A DNA stretch of 64,000 nucleotides from Bremia lactucae (Eukaryota > Oomycota > Peronosporomycetes > Peronosporales > Peronosporaceae). The stretch spans positions 5,239,736 to 5,303,735 of the forward strand of contig NC_090619.1 in the NCBI RefSeq assembly GCF_004359215.1, in the 5' to 3' direction. Shown here in pieces: positions 10,342 to 21,442 of the stretch; within the stretch, counting starts at the first letter, position 1, and each line of letters begins with the position of its first letter. The notes beneath the pieces were generated by a model. The model saw nothing but the letters and a program-made list of their open reading frames with translations, did no database searches and was not told where the DNA came from. The translations under genes and the position numbers were made by a program.

Positions 10342-11842
10342 AAACGTGGAGCTTGTTCGGAACCACTGCGTGTGCTTTTGCTGTATTGCACATACAAAAC
10401 CAGCAAAATACGATTTCTTCTGCTAAACACAAATCTTTATTCGACGTTCTTTGCCGCCTTTGTTTTCATGAAGAGCGAGGATGCCAACTCGTACATGATC
10501 GCAATAAAATTTGTCCGACGATTGTTCCATGATGATCATCTTCCAAAAAAATTGTGATTGGCCGAGAGCTTGCGCTAATGAGTGCATTACATAGCACTTT
10601 TCCCGCAGCATCCATCATACTTTGCATGTGTCACATTGAAAAGAACGTCGTCGCCAAATGTAAACTTCATTTTGCTGGGGAAGATGACGAACAGTGGAAA
10701 GCATTCTTAAAAGGATAAAGAATGGTAACGTGTCAACTTCTTTTCTCTCTCTTTTTCTGCTTGCCATTGGGAATGTTCATTCTAATTTGTCTCGCTTTAA
10801 TTCTTATTTTTGTACAGGTCGCCTATTCGAATACAAGAAATGAATTCGAGGAAAACTGGGAAGCATTCCGGAGCAGTTGGATGAAAATCACACAAATTTT
10901 ATTGAATTTTTGTCAACGACATGGATCAATCCGCACAAGGAGTAGTTTGTTCGGGCGTGGACATATTCGATACGGCCTTTCGGTCAGACCGTCACCTCCC
11001 GCGGAGAGGGTGCCCACAGTATCGTAAAAGAATTTATCGCAAGCAGCATGGAAAATCTTCTTGGATGCTGTGAACGGATGATTCAGTCGACCGAAAGCTT
11101 CCAAATTGAATATACTTCAGGACTAGCCAAGCAGCAACTGAAGATCTTACCTTTTGGGCAGCCTACCCCACGTGGAAACATTTTTTAAGATGTCAATATA
11201 AATATCTCCTATTATGCCTTTTTGGAGAGGTAAGATTGAAATATTCGAGTGGTATTGTGCCTGCATCGTCACTTCAATCATTTATTGACTACATATACAT
11301 ATATATATATATATATATACTATACGTCGAGCTTTTTCCAGCTGTAAATACAAATAACTATTTGTATTTACAGCTGGAAAAAGCTCGACGTCCGTTGGCA
11401 GATCGTCCAAATCCATGCACCTCCACTTTTACTACTGTCTGAAGGATACCTTGTGAGCGCCGGTTGCGGGTGATCATCGAAAATGAGAGGATTGAATTGA
11501 ATGATATAGATGTGCATTGGCACCTCCATCAACTTACTCCACCACGTCCTCCTGTTGTTGACCAACCTGACAATGTTTTACGAGCCTTACTTGAAAGAGT
11601 TCAAGAAAACAATCAAAATCTTCCTGAACACCAGAAAGAGGCAGTATTGAACGATTTGACAGATTATCGCAGGTGTTTTTAATTATTATTTTTTGTTCTT
11701 CTTTGTTGTTTCGATGGGTGCATTTAATTGCTAACGCACTTTAGATTAGCAAACACCACAGGTTCTAGACGAGCCGGAAGTTACGCGAACAAAAGGAAGG
11801 CCTAGCATAAGCAACAACACCTCTACGCAACGAGACCCGTCA
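10342..11842 (+). repeat. Exact 1501-bp duplicate, copy 2 (MULE transposase region)
   Basis: This carries the same transposase core, introns, TA run, palindrome (11325-11390) and C-terminal frame (11464-11682) as copy 1. It continues without a break into the true right part of the element after 11842, while copy 1 is joined to the true left part. The sequence then makes one continuous element if the copies are collapsed. Confidence 0.9.
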
Positions 11843-12102
11843 TATTTTAAATAAATAGAGGGGATAACTTCAAAGAGGAGGAAGGTGCCAACATGCAGTG
11901 CTTGCCATTAAACAGGACATCGACGTACTTTCGCAGCGTGCCCTGTAAATGTTTAAGCTCGAAATCAATCTCTTTCAGCAGCCGGACTCTCCGGAACATC
12001 ATCAACAAACACCAATCCATCTAATTCATGAAGAGATATATAGAAAAAGAAGTTAGCTATCCTCATCACAATTAGTATCTAAAAAAATCATTATATTAGG
12101 GG

Positions 12103-12225
12103 TTTCCAAGTTAAAGTTTTTCTATCGATAAAATCAAATAAAATCGGTCGATAGAAATAATATCTCTATTATTTCTATCGACCGATTTTATTTGATTTTA
12201 TCTATAGAAAAAATTTAACTTGGAA
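12103..12225. repeat. Long hairpin in the MULE 3' subterminal region
   Basis: About 60-bp arms starting TTCCAAGTTAAA and ending TTTAACTTGGAA are nearly perfect reverse complements around a short loop at about 12162-12166. One arm (TATTTCTATCGACCGATTTT) resembles the single sequence at 7865-7884 next to the left terminal repeat, so the hairpin seems to be a folded-back duplicate of TIR-internal sequence. Confidence 0.85.
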
Positions 12226-12233
12226 ATAATCGC

Positions 12234-12371
12234 AATTTGTATTGTCAGGATACCTGATTTGGAAATTCAAATCAATCATAATTTAGCATGTTGTACATTC
12301 ACTTTATGTCTGTGGCCCTAGTAGTTTTGTCTGTGGCGGTAGTAGTTATGTGTGTGGCCATAGCCGCGGCC
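12234..12371 (-). repeat. MULE right terminal inverted repeat
   Basis: This is the reverse complement of the left end: GGCCGCGGCTATGGCC outermost on the minus strand, then 21-bp units, then CAACATGCTAAATTATGATTG. It ends immediately before the TTACTGAAT duplication. Confidence 0.9.
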
Positions 12372-12380
12372 TTACTGAAT
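12372..12380. repeat. Target-site duplication, right (TTACTGAAT)
   Basis: Exact copy of 7689-7697 directly after the right MULE end. Confidence 0.9.
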
Positions 12381-12647
12381 ATCCTGCATGTTTTGCATTT
12401 CAAAACGAATAATGACAGTCAATCTGATCTAATTCGAATAAATGTTCGTGAAACTTTATCCTTACAGCCCACTTAAATGACGCTCTGAAAAATCCATTGT
12501 TTTTTTGCGCTTTTCATAAAAACAAATGCTCTAACATGCTCGATCGGTCAACAAGAGCACCAAACATCCCGTGTGTCGCCACTTCTCAATAAAAGACCGA
12601 GCAGTATTTAAAAAATCGTTAATTGCTCTCACGACGAGCTCACAACG

Positions 12648-15055
12648 ATGCAGGTGGTGGCCCTTATCAGTGGCGGGAAGGACAGCTGCTACGCTATGAT
12701 GGAGTGTGTCCGTTTTGGCCACGAGATCGTGTGCTTGGCACACTTACATCCACCGTCCGAGTTGTCAGCCGATGACGCGGAAATCGATTCGTTTATGTTT
12801 CAAAGCGTTGGCCACCAGTCTGTGGAGCTCATTGCCGAGAGTATGGACCTCCCGCTCGTGTCTGAGACGATTATTGGTACTGCACTTACTACAGACATGA
12901 ATTATCACGAGTCCATGGCTGGTGACGAAGTTGAGGACCTGTTCCGATTGCTGCAGAAGGTCCTGCTCCAGTGCCCAAACGTCCAGGGCGTCTGTACAGG
13001 AGCTATTTTTTCAAGTTACCAGCGTAATCGAGTCGAAAACGTGTAGGTTACACGAAAAAAAGTGGCGATATAATATAGTAAAGTTCCTAATTTCAACTTG
13101 TAGCTGTTCAAGACTCGGACTTACGTCGCTGGGGTACTTATGGCGTCGCGATCAGACCGAGTTATTGCAAGAAATGATTGACTCGAAAGTCGAAGCGATA
13201 TTGATCAAAGTGGCCTCCATTGGGTTACAACCTCACTTGCATTTAGGAAAGACGATTGCTGAGTTACAGCCGCAATTAATGACGCTAGTACGTGGTTCGT
13301 GCACGAATAAAAAAATAGCGAGAGAGAAGAATGAGTGACTGATTGGAATGTCTATAGAAAGACAAGTATCAGTTGAATGTCTGTGGCGAAGGGGGGGAGT
13401 ACGAGACGTTTACGTTGAATTGTCCGCTGTTTAAAAAGCGCATTGTCATGTACGTTCGATAAGGCGATGCTTTTTATTGTTTCTCATGTATTCCTGTTGT
13501 TGCGCAAAGCGATGAGAGCCATCCAGTGCTTCATTCCGATGACTATGTAGCGCCTGTGGCGTTCTTGTCCATTGACAAGTGTCATCTCGAGGACAAGGAG
13601 TCGATTGATCCATTGCATTTGAACTCACGGATTCCAAAAGCGTTGCCGTTTGATTTATCAAGTCCAGTCAATACGTCGAACAAGAAATTGGCAACGATGC
13701 TCGCGCTGACGCCACGAGCATCGAAAGACTGTGTTCCTGCATTTGGTCACTTTCGTGATCAATTGTACGTCTCCGGCATCATGAGCACAAAGGCTGGTGA
13801 TGGGTCCATGAGTTTAGAAGACGAAGTCACGGACGTGTTTGCTCAATTAGAAGCCATTTTAACGAGCTGTCAAATGGTCCTTACGGACGTGTGTTATGTT
13901 CATTTGTACGTCCAGGACATGTCGTCGTTTGCACAGTTAAATGATCAGTATATCCGGCACCTTGGACAACACTTGCCACCGTCTCGTAGCTGTGTCGAAG
14001 TCAAGGCGTTGGCTGATATCCCTGCTCGTGTGCTGTTAGACTGTTTTGCTTTGCGTGGTAGTGGCGTTCAAAAACTACAAGCTCTACGGGTCCGACGGGA
14101 TGTTTTGCATGTCAAGAGTATCTCAGCGTGGGCACCTTGCTGTATTGGGCCCTATAGTCAAGCAAATGTGCTTCATCGGGCGCTAATTTTGCTGGCTGGA
14201 CAAATTGCGCTCTATCCGCAGACGATGGAATTGATTCCAGGAGATCGTGACGTTCAGACATTGCAATGCTTTCGAAATGTTTGCCATGTCTTGGAAGCGC
14301 TGGATTCGAATCTACGTCACGTGTGTTCGGGGGTCATTTTTACTACTGGCGAGCTCGAGGATTATGAAGCTCGAGAGCGTTTATTAGCTGCTAGTCGTCA
14401 TCATCTTGTGACGAATGCCGAGCTACCGGATACGTTTGAAAACGCTCTTGATAGTGACGAAAGCGATGACAATATAGATAAGGAAGAATCGCGATTGCTG
14501 TTTGTTAAGGAAGTGCCGTTACTAGTCGTACAGCTGTCACGATTACCTCGAAACGCGCTTGTCGAAATCGAACTCCAAGCCCTTACTCACATTGCATTCA
14601 AGTATTTAGTTCCACGAAGCTTTACGCGCACGAATCGTTCGAATAATCTTTGTTTCCACTGGCAAACTGGAATGGTTCCACGCGCGCTGTGTCAAATCAC
14701 ATGTACTGCGTCTGTAGAACGCAGAAAAGACTTTCCAGAGATGCGAGGATTGGCCAAAGCCGTCGCGGAGGGAATGTGGACGTGCGTACTTGACAGCCTT
14801 GTCCAAGCCCTCATGCCATGGGATCGTGTGATTCATGCCCGTACTTACTACGTTGCGTCTGCTTTTTCAAGCGAAGTCGAATTGGCGCAAATGTACTTGG
14901 ACACCGTCACAGCACGAGGAAAAGTCAAGAGCATGCCAGGAATGACATTTGTACCTGTGGACGCGATCCAAAGCAATGCGCTCGTTGCAATTTTAGTCAC
15001 CGCACAGGACTTGGATAAATTAGAAACCGAGTTGTGGCTGCATAAGCAAATCTAG
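12648..15055 (+). CDS. DPH6: Diphthine-ammonia ligase with C-terminal RidA-like domains (DPH6-like), 738 aa
   Basis: Proposed exons are 12648-13042, 13104-13287, 13358-13449 and 13510-15055, summing to 2217 bases in frame. The N-terminus carries the PP-loop ATPase motif SGGKDS at residues 8-13. The domain continues through CTGAIFSSYQRNRVENVCSR and NVCGEGGEYET (near residue 200), signature segments of the ATP_bind_4/DPH6 family. From about residue 300 there are two YjgF/RidA-type domains (FRDQLYVSGIM; IGPYSQANVL near 430). This is the architecture of yeast and plant DPH6, which amidates diphthine to diphthamide on the conserved histidine of translation factor eEF2 in the cytosol. A third RidA-like segment may end the protein (MPGMTFVPVDAI). 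The gene is convergent with the FIP1 gene, 87 bp away. The introns are 50-70 bp. The MULE ends about 270 bp upstream, within possible promoter reach. Confidence 0.9.
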
Positions 15056-15142
15056 TGGGTGCCGTCTCTTGTAATTGTTAATCAAGTCATGTGAACGACG
15101 TCGCTTTCATTATTTGATCCGAATATGGTTAAAGCGTCTTGG

Positions 15143-16696
15143 CTACTGCCGTCGCTTGTGACGTAAGTCACTACTTCGGCTTCCTCCTGCGCTTTCCTCG
15201 CGCGTTTTACGCTTGCGAGAATCCCGATCACGAGAACGTGACCGTCCACTACGCACTAATCGATTGCGACTAGTTCGATCCCTCTCTTGATCTCCTGATC
15301 CGCGACCTTCCCGTTCACGAGGACGTCCTCGATCTCGATCGTGATCGCGAATACTATCACGAACGCGTTCACGGTCACTTTCACGTCTTCCATCTCGATC
15401 TTTCTCCCGGCCTCGATCCTTGTCGTTTGTGTCTTTCAAACCAAGTCCATCACGCCGTCCACTACTCCTAGAATCATCACGTCGAGGGCGATCACGGGAG
15501 CGGGAACGATCGCGACTTGCTTGACCTCCACGTCTATTATCGCGGTCATCCGTACGTCCACGCTCATCAAAGCTTCCATGGCCATTACCGCGTCCAGCAT
15601 TTGGTCCAGCCATCCATGGAGGCCCTCGGCCGGGTCCAGGACCCCATGGGGCTCCTCCCATTGGAGGACCCGTCCAATCTTGCTGACCCATAAACGCGGG
15701 TGGCGGACCCATGCTAGGATGCCAGCCTCGTGGTGGTAAACCACCCATAAAATTACCCCCTCGAGGCGGCAAATTTCCCATTAAAGGCACTACATGTCCA
15801 CCCCATTCTCCAATCTCGTTGTCTCCTTCAGTACTTGCGTGTCCTGGCAACCCACGCAAAGGTACTCCTTTTCCATCCTGTCCTTGTACTTTGGCATCAC
15901 GATCTCGTACAATTTGTTGATTAGCGGCATTTACGGCTTGTCGCGACGCTTGTTCTCGTGATTTTTCAACCGCAAGTTCACGTCGTAACCTTAATTGCCG
16001 TGTGGCGTACTCTCTCCACGTATGCTCATCAAATCCGTAATTGAAATAGTCCGAGATATCAATCCCTGGTTTTCGCCAAGGACGGTCTTCAAGGAGATCA
16101 ATATCGACATCAAAAGCCGTGCGTCGTCCTCCAAAGATCGCCATATCATCCATCCCATCGGCTTCAGGTTTGTCCAAATCTTCAGGTTGAGAGCCCACCA
16201 TTGCACTTACATTCGACGTGCCGGGTCCATTGTGTTGCGAACCGGCATGGCTGCCGCGTACGTATCGATTGCCGCCGCCTGTAAACCGTAGCGTGGGTTT
16301 GCTGCTAGATTGATCGGTATTCAGCACAATAGCCACGTCCTCGTCGTCGTCGTCCGAGTCTACTGGCGCATCGTCATTCGTTTTACAAGTCTCTGTATCG
16401 GTCATTGCAGCAGCAAGCGCCGCTATCTCAGCTTCTGCCTGCGACGACGCCGTGGCATTGAGTTTAATCGAAACGCCGCCATACAACTCCTCGTCTTCAT
16501 CTTCAACCTCGTCCTTCTTCTCAGCTTTAATCGCCGACACCTTGCTAACTTCCCACTCAGCTCTCGATTCTTTCGTCTTTATTTCTTCCTTTATACTAAG
16601 GCCGTCACCACGTGTCGTCACGAGCACATCTTCGCCAAATTCTTCGTCTTCCATGGTTCCAGCAATTTGTTGACAGGAAAGTGGTGTACAAGACAT
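15143..16696 (-). CDS. FIP1: FIP1-like pre-mRNA 3'-end processing factor, 517 aa
   Basis: This is a single open frame. The first in-frame ATG is at 16696. A second at 16654 (MEDEEFGEDV) gives a 503-aa protein with the acidic start typical of the family and may be the true one. The Fip1 motif is clear near residues 205-240 (RPWRKPGIDISDYFNYGFDE, then HTWREYATRQLRLR). Before it lie acidic stretches (DSDDDDEDVAIVL). After it lies a Gly/Pro-rich segment and a long Arg/Asp/Ser-rich tail. FIP1 joins poly(A) polymerase to the cleavage and polyadenylation specificity factor in the nucleus, and the RD/RS tail is like that of FIP1L1 and plant FIPS proteins. No intron is needed. Confidence 0.9.
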   Translation of the reverse strand: MSCTPLSCQQIAGTMEDEEFGEDVLVTTRGDGLSIKEEIKTKESRAEWEVSKVSAIKAEKKDEVEDEDEELYGGVSIKLNATASSQAEAEIAALAAAMTDTETCKTNDDAPVDSDDDDEDVAIVLNTDQSSSKPTLRFTGGGNRYVRGSHAGSQHNGPGTSNVSAMVGSQPEDLDKPEADGMDDMAIFGGRRTAFDVDIDLLEDRPWRKPGIDISDYFNYGFDEHTWREYATRQLRLRRELAVEKSREQASRQAVNAANQQIVRDRDAKVQGQDGKGVPLRGLPGHASTEGDNEIGEWGGHVVPLMGNLPPRGGNFMGGLPPRGWHPSMGPPPAFMGQQDWTGPPMGGAPWGPGPGRGPPWMAGPNAGRGNGHGSFDERGRTDDRDNRRGGQASRDRSRSRDRPRRDDSRSSGRRDGLGLKDTNDKDRGREKDRDGRRESDRERVRDSIRDHDRDRGRPREREGRGSGDQERDRTSRNRLVRSGRSRSRDRDSRKRKTREESAGGSRSSDLRHKRRQ

Positions 16697-16875
16697 CGAA
16701 TATACTTCATTGATCAAATCGTACTTAAAATCAGTATTTCATCGGCATGTCTTGTTCGTGATTGGCTTGAGAGGGATTACACTTTAAGTTTGTATGGTTG
16801 TCCCCCCGCGGCCAATAATTTCATTGCGCCAAGCTTAAGTGACGCAGTTCTTCTTGTCTCGTTCGACTTTTGCAG

Positions 16876-17100
16876 GTAAGCGCTTCTATAAGATCCTAAG
16901 GTCGCTTGGAGAGGCGACAGCAACATGCAGGGGAAAAGAGGAATCGTATGATATAAAGCAGATCCGATCGAATAGCATTAGAGCGTAAGATATCCCGAGA
17001 CCTTCTTCGCGCGACTCGCCTCTTCACGACATCGACCTTATTTATTTCCTGATTACGTCTGTCACTAACGGGTTTTGCTATTGAATATGCACTGCAATAG
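16876..17100 (+). other. Probable 5'-UTR intron of the L21e gene
   Basis: A consensus donor (TTTTGCAG|GTAAGC) at 16876 and an acceptor (GCACTGCAATAG) at 17100 lie just before the L21e ATG at 17112. A CTAAC branch-like site is at about 17064. Leader introns are common in ribosomal protein genes. No snoRNA boxes stood out inside it. Confidence 0.5.
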
Positions 17101-17111
17101 CTTAGTCCAAG

Positions 17112-17594
17112 ATGCCGCATTCGTTTGGTAACCGCGCTCGCACGCGCGACATGTTCGCCCGCCCGTTCCGTCAGAGTGGAATGATTCGAATGTCGACGTA
17201 CTTGCGCACATTTAAAGTGGGCGACTATGTCGACATTAAAGCAAACGGTGCTGTGCACAAGGGCATGCCTCACAAGTACTACCACGGTCGTACTGGTCGC
17301 GTGTTCAACGTAACCAAGCGTGCCGTTGGCGTGCGTGTCAACAAAGTGGTGGGAAATCGCGTGATCCACAAGCACATTAATGTACGCATTGAGCACGTCC
17401 ACCAGTCCAAGTGCCGTCTTGGCTTTCTCACGCGCGTGAAGGAGAACGAATTGAAAAAGAAAGAAGCTCGTGCGACGGGTGTTCGCGCTCAAATCAAGCG
17501 TGTTCCCGCTCAGCCGAAAGCCGCCTACACGTTAAAGACCAAAGGATCGAAGCCAATTACGATGGCGGCGCAACCGTTTGTTGACCTCATGTAA
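17112..17594 (+). CDS. RPL21: 60S ribosomal protein L21 (eL21), 160 aa
   Basis: The whole frame is uninterrupted and of family length. It starts [20 protein letters not shown] and contains [39 protein letters not shown] and [13 protein letters not shown], the conserved core of eukaryotic L21. The protein is a basic component of the large cytosolic ribosomal subunit. The codon choice is strongly C-ended, as expected for a highly expressed gene. The gene is divergent from FIP1 and shares its roughly 415-bp upstream region with it. Confidence 0.97.
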   Translation: MPHSFGNRARTRDMFARPFRQSGMIRMSTYLRTFKVGDYVDIKANGAVHKGMPHKYYHGRTGRVFNVTKRAVGVRVNKVVGNRVIHKHINVRIEHVHQSKCRLGFLTRVKENELKKKEARATGVRAQIKRVPAQPKAAYTLKTKGSKPITMAAQPFVDLM

Positions 17595-17869
17595 GTGGCT
17601 AGTATTGGATTTCTATATCACTGCTACGATCACGTTGTCGGGGTGCTGCGTTCCGCGTGGAAAGAGGGTATCGTTGCTATTGCTTCCTTGCACGTATAAC
17701 CCCGACGAGTTGGGCTAAATAAAAGAACGAGTCAAATTCACGCGTTCTTCGCTAAATTATTGTGTTTTTTTTATTAAATCTTTTATTTGTATGGTGTATC
17801 TCTAAATTTATGTTTAAATCTTGAGTAGCAAAATTGATTTTCGAAAAAGTGGTGCTTTTTGACACTCAA
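17595..17869. other. Intergenic, L21e to PIH1
   Basis: This AT-rich spacer contains the likely L21e 3' end (AATAAAAGAAC near 17717) and the promoter of the PIH1 gene. I see no further gene. Confidence 0.5.
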
Positions 17870-20114
17870 ATGGACGTGCCGTTGGATGACACAGCTGTGG
17901 AGCAGTATACTCGTGTTCGTTTGCCTGCTGACAATACTATTTAAAATTCTGTGGATTATTGAGCTAGCTAAACGCTACGTGACTCTATTGTGCAGTATCT
18001 GGATAATTTGGAAAAAACGGATCCAGAAGGCTACAAGCACTTTATCGCCACGATGGAGAGCCAATTACAAGCTGCAGGATTAGAATCAGGATCTACTTCT
18101 GTTGCACCACAACACGATGCAAACGCAGCACTCTTCGACATGCTAAAAACGTCGACAAATGCATCGAAAAGAGCTGCAGGTACCAATACGACAGGTGTGA
18201 CAGGCATGTATTCAGTCGAGGAGATTTAACTCAAATTTAATGATGCTAGATTTTAGACCGCGATTTCCAGGTGACAAAGTTATGGAGACAAATGGGTTAC
18301 GAGATACGCCAGAAGGGGTACGACTCAATAAAAAGCCAAAAATTAAAAAAATGGAAAAATAAGTTTCATTATTGTTTGGACTTGTGACAGATATATGTTG
18401 ATGTATATCCTGGCTTCGTGATCAAGACATTTGACGTCCAGAGCAAGAAAAAGGTACAAAGACTGCTACAGCAGAATAAATACTGTTTTATTGAAACGCT
18501 TGTTGGACAAGGTCTTCATCAATGTTGTGTTTGCGGATCAAATTCAAGCCTTTTCAGAAAAGATTAAGCTGAATGAAAAAGGCAAAGAACAAGACGTAAG
18601 AAGTTTGAAACGCCTAAGTTCTTGAAATCTATTGATACTTATTGCTTCGCATGCGCAGGGAATACACATACCTCTCAGTCTTAATGCACCTCATAAGGTC
18701 ATTGATAAGAAGGGAGTGAAATCGTTAACTTTTGACGTGGCGGTGAATACCAAGGTCAGAGATGAGTGTCAAGCTGATAAAACCGACGCATTCCGCAACT
18801 TTGTGTGTGAGCTTGCAATTGAGTATATCGACCACAAGGTACTGGGCCTTTGAATTAAAGGAAATTTTGTGCAACCTAAAGGACTTGTTATGACTGAGGC
18901 AGTACCAAATAAAGCTTGACAATCGCTACGAATTGTCGCGATTGACGTATTGTGGAAAGCTACCACCGCCAAAGCACTACATCCGCAAAGAACAAATACC
19001 AATTATCCAAGAAATGCCGGCAACGAAAGCAACGAAGAGTGTGGGACAGGAAAAGTCTGCCCAGATTGCCACAGCAACGTACAAAATTTGGGAGGAACAT
19101 AATGGACGTCGAACGATATGTTCAAGGCTTCCTTCTGTTAAAAAGGAAAGTCTTCCGTTATCGTATGAAGAGCTGGAGCAAGTGGGAGATCGATTGATTG
19201 TGGATATTCAATTCATAAACAAAATTGATGCGACGAGCGACATTGAGCTGGCACTGCATGCTGAACTTTTGAGCGTAAAGGCAGCAGATCATCATAATTT
19301 AGGTATGCTCGATACGTTTGATTACTTTCAAGCGTCAAGGGACTAATACTTGACGATCATGCTTTCAGAAATCTTTCTTCCGTACCCTGTAATGCTATTT
19401 TCTGCTCGCGTAAGCTTTTATCAAGAAGACAACACAATGGAAATGATACTTCTTATGGATAAATCGTGGAGCACCATTGAACCTGACTGTGGTTCGGACC
19501 CTTGGAGGCTTGCACGGGCACTAGACAAGAATACCGGGTCTGGAAAAGGTCACAATGGTGATGAATGCGCCTCAACAGCTTCTTTTGTAGAGCCGAAATC
19601 GCTTGTAGAAATGTTTCAACTAATGAATGCTGCCAAGTCGAGTGATGGCAGAAATGGTGACAAACAAACACGAGATACATGCCTTCTATGGGACCCTGTG
19701 CCAAAAGACGACGAACTTCCGGAAGACCGATTACATCGCCAAGATATCATGTCCATGCACTTACTGGAACAGCAGCGATTCGAGCGTGAACTAATGGCAA
19801 ATGAAGCCGAAGCGAAACGAAATCAAAAGCGAACAGAAGGCGATTCAACGCAAAAGAAGGCGATTCACACTGACAAAACATGGCACGATATCGATTCAAG
19901 CGAGTTAATATCTACAAGAATGGATATCGAAGCGATTGTGCAGCAGGAAAAGGAGCGACTCGATCGTCACCATGCAAAGCGACAAAACAAGGATTTTTCA
20001 ATCGAGAAATGTGTATCCACGGAGGAAGCAATGCGAGCAGTAATGAAATGGAGTGAAAGTAACACAAATAGCACGCTCACGTTGGAATCTGCATTGGCAT
20101 TTCACTTGCTCTAA
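17870..20114 (+). CDS. PIH1-domain protein, dynein-assembly or R2TP-type co-chaperone, 596 aa
   Basis: Eight proposed exons are 17870-17914, 17996-18207, 18257-18317, 18391-18453, 18512-18595, 18659-18838, 18903-19302 and 19369-20114 (1791 bases, in frame). The spliced protein shows a classic PIH1 domain from about residue 107: YVDVYPGFVIKT, KKVFINVVFADQI, GIHIPLSLNAPHKVIDKKGV, TFDVAVNTKV, ELAIEYIDHKYQIKLDN. A CS-like C-terminal half contains ELALHAELLSVKAADH and IFLPYPVMLFSARVSFYQED, followed by a charged coiled tail. PIH1 proteins work with HSP90 and R2TP. The longer ones (MOT48, kintoun/DNAAF2) preassemble axonemal dyneins, which fits flagellated zoospores, but I cannot tell which paralogue this is. 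The first exon is the least certain. The gene ends 38 bp from the convergent PLPBP gene. Confidence 0.85.
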
Positions 20115-20152
20115 TTCATAACAATTGCAGATAGCTTATCATTTTCTCCTGT

Positions 20153-20988
20153 CTAGTCTTTTTTTGTATAATCGCGAGTACCAAAGATGGTTGATCCAAT
20201 TCGAACGTGTGTGCTTCCGCAGGCAATCTACGCCAATGAAACATCTATCAAACGGAAGAAGTAGGGCGTCAAAATAATCAATTCGTACCGCCAATTCAAA
20301 GTCTCCGGACATGCCCATGCTGAGGTCTAGTTCTGTTTCAGGTTTCTTAATTGCTTCAGATACTTGCTTCCGGCAGACTACGAGACGTTCGAAGCACTGG
20401 GAGGTGGTATCCCCATACCGACCAATCGTCATAAGCCCCGCGAGGTTCAAATGCTCGCACGCTGTTACAATGTGATGTGCTAACTCAATAGAACCGGTCG
20501 GGTCGATGCCAGACTTTTGTTCCTCATCACTAGTGTTCACTTGGACCATCACATTGAGCTTTTCGGTACGAAAAACTCCTGATGCTTTATTAAGGGCATT
20601 CGCAATCTTCACGGAGTCCACTGTTTCAACTACAAAGAGGTTAGGCACATCTCGCACGAGTGCCTTGGCCTTGTTTGACTGCACATGACCAATATAATGC
20701 CACTTGACATCAGCTGGCAGCAGTGGAACCTTTTGAATGAGCTCTTGAATCTGTGAATATGGAATTCGTTTTTTAAATTCACGACATTTTGATTTTTAAT
20801 GGAAAAAAAATAAATCGCACGTAGTTTTCGCCAAAGTGTCGTTGCTCGGCCTCGTACGCCTCTAGTACATCCTCTACAGGCTTCGTCTTGCTTACGGCTA
20901 CTAGCGTGCATTGCTGTTTCCAAGCGCTTTTGGCTACAGCCTCCGCCACCTTATTGCGCACGACCAACAAATTTTTTGCTACAGGCAT
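20153..20988 (-). CDS. PLPBP: Pyridoxal-phosphate homeostasis protein (YggS/PROSC family), 234 aa
   Basis: Minus-strand exons are 20988-20821, 20750-20289 and 20227-20153, summing to 705 bases in frame. The protein has AVSKTKP with the PLP-binding lysine at residue 34, then HFGENY, HYIGHVQSNK, VETVDSVKIA, VMVQVNTSDEEQKSGI, GLMTIG, LSMGMSGDFELA and, after the last intron, IACGSTHVRIGSTIFGTRDY. This matches the family from end to end. It is a single-domain PLP-binding barrel thought to buffer PLP and keep amino-acid and B6 pools in balance. Without the last splice (GTACGA...GGCGTAG) the frame runs into an unrelated tail, so this intron is well supported. Confidence 0.92.
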
Positions 20989-21442
20989 CTTTTGAACAAA
21001 GAGCCTGTGAGATAATACTAAGTATATTTCAAGAAAGCGATGCTGGAAGCTAAGATGTAAAACGAATTCTTATTTTTTTAAAGGCCTGTTCTAGAAGATT
21101 CAGCTCAGGTATCCAAATTAACGTAATTGGGTACGTTGTCCTTTACCCAAAACTGCATTCGACGCCAAGTTTCGTGAAGTCATCAACTGAAGCTAACACA
21201 GTCGAGCTGGTAAAGTTGCTTTAGACTTTACCAATAAAAAAATAAAGGAAACAATTTGAAGTCAAGTAGACCTCTTGGAAGCTCTAAACCGAAAAAGGCA
21301 TTGTTACGATCGTAATGATTCAATTGTATCGTGACTACGATTAGAGCTCTATCAGAAGGTCAAAGTGACCTTCTATGGAATTTGAGCTTCGTATTTAAAT
21401 TAACGACTCATTTAAATTGTGCTCATTCGTTGTCGTCACAAG
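20989..21442. promoter_or_regulatory. Divergent intergenic region with possible oomycete initiator
   Basis: This 454-bp spacer lies between two divergent genes. At 21421 the sequence GCTCATTCGTTGTCG begins with the first seven bases of the oomycete initiator core (GCTCATT), 22 bases before the ATG at 21443. The rest of the initiator is a poor match. No gene is visible here. Confidence 0.35.

Larger units (their letters stand above)
7698..12371 (+). mobile_element. Mutator-like (MULE) DNA transposon with full termini
   Basis: Both ends carry the same terminal inverted repeat starting GGCCGCGGCTATGGCC, flanked by identical 9-bp duplications. The interior encodes a FAR1-type finger and a MULE transposase on the + strand. 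The assembled length is 4674 bp. If the 1502-bp period around the N at 10341 is an assembly duplicate, the true element is about 3.17 kb. The transposase reading frame has several stops, so this copy is probably non-autonomous now. The perfect duplication and well-matched ends still point to fairly recent insertion. Confidence 0.9.

Noticed and set aside
10342..11842. A second MULE inserted in tandem
   Set aside because: The copy is identical, starts at an N, and has no own TIR or duplication. An assembly overlap explains it better.
15341..15739. A 132-codon + strand frame opposite the FIP1 C-terminus
   Set aside because: It arises from the Arg/Asp-rich repeats of FIP1 read backwards.
16876..17100. 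A snoRNA in the L21e leader intron
   Set aside because: Ribosomal protein introns often host snoRNAs, but I found no paired C and D boxes with plausible spacing and no H/ACA structure.
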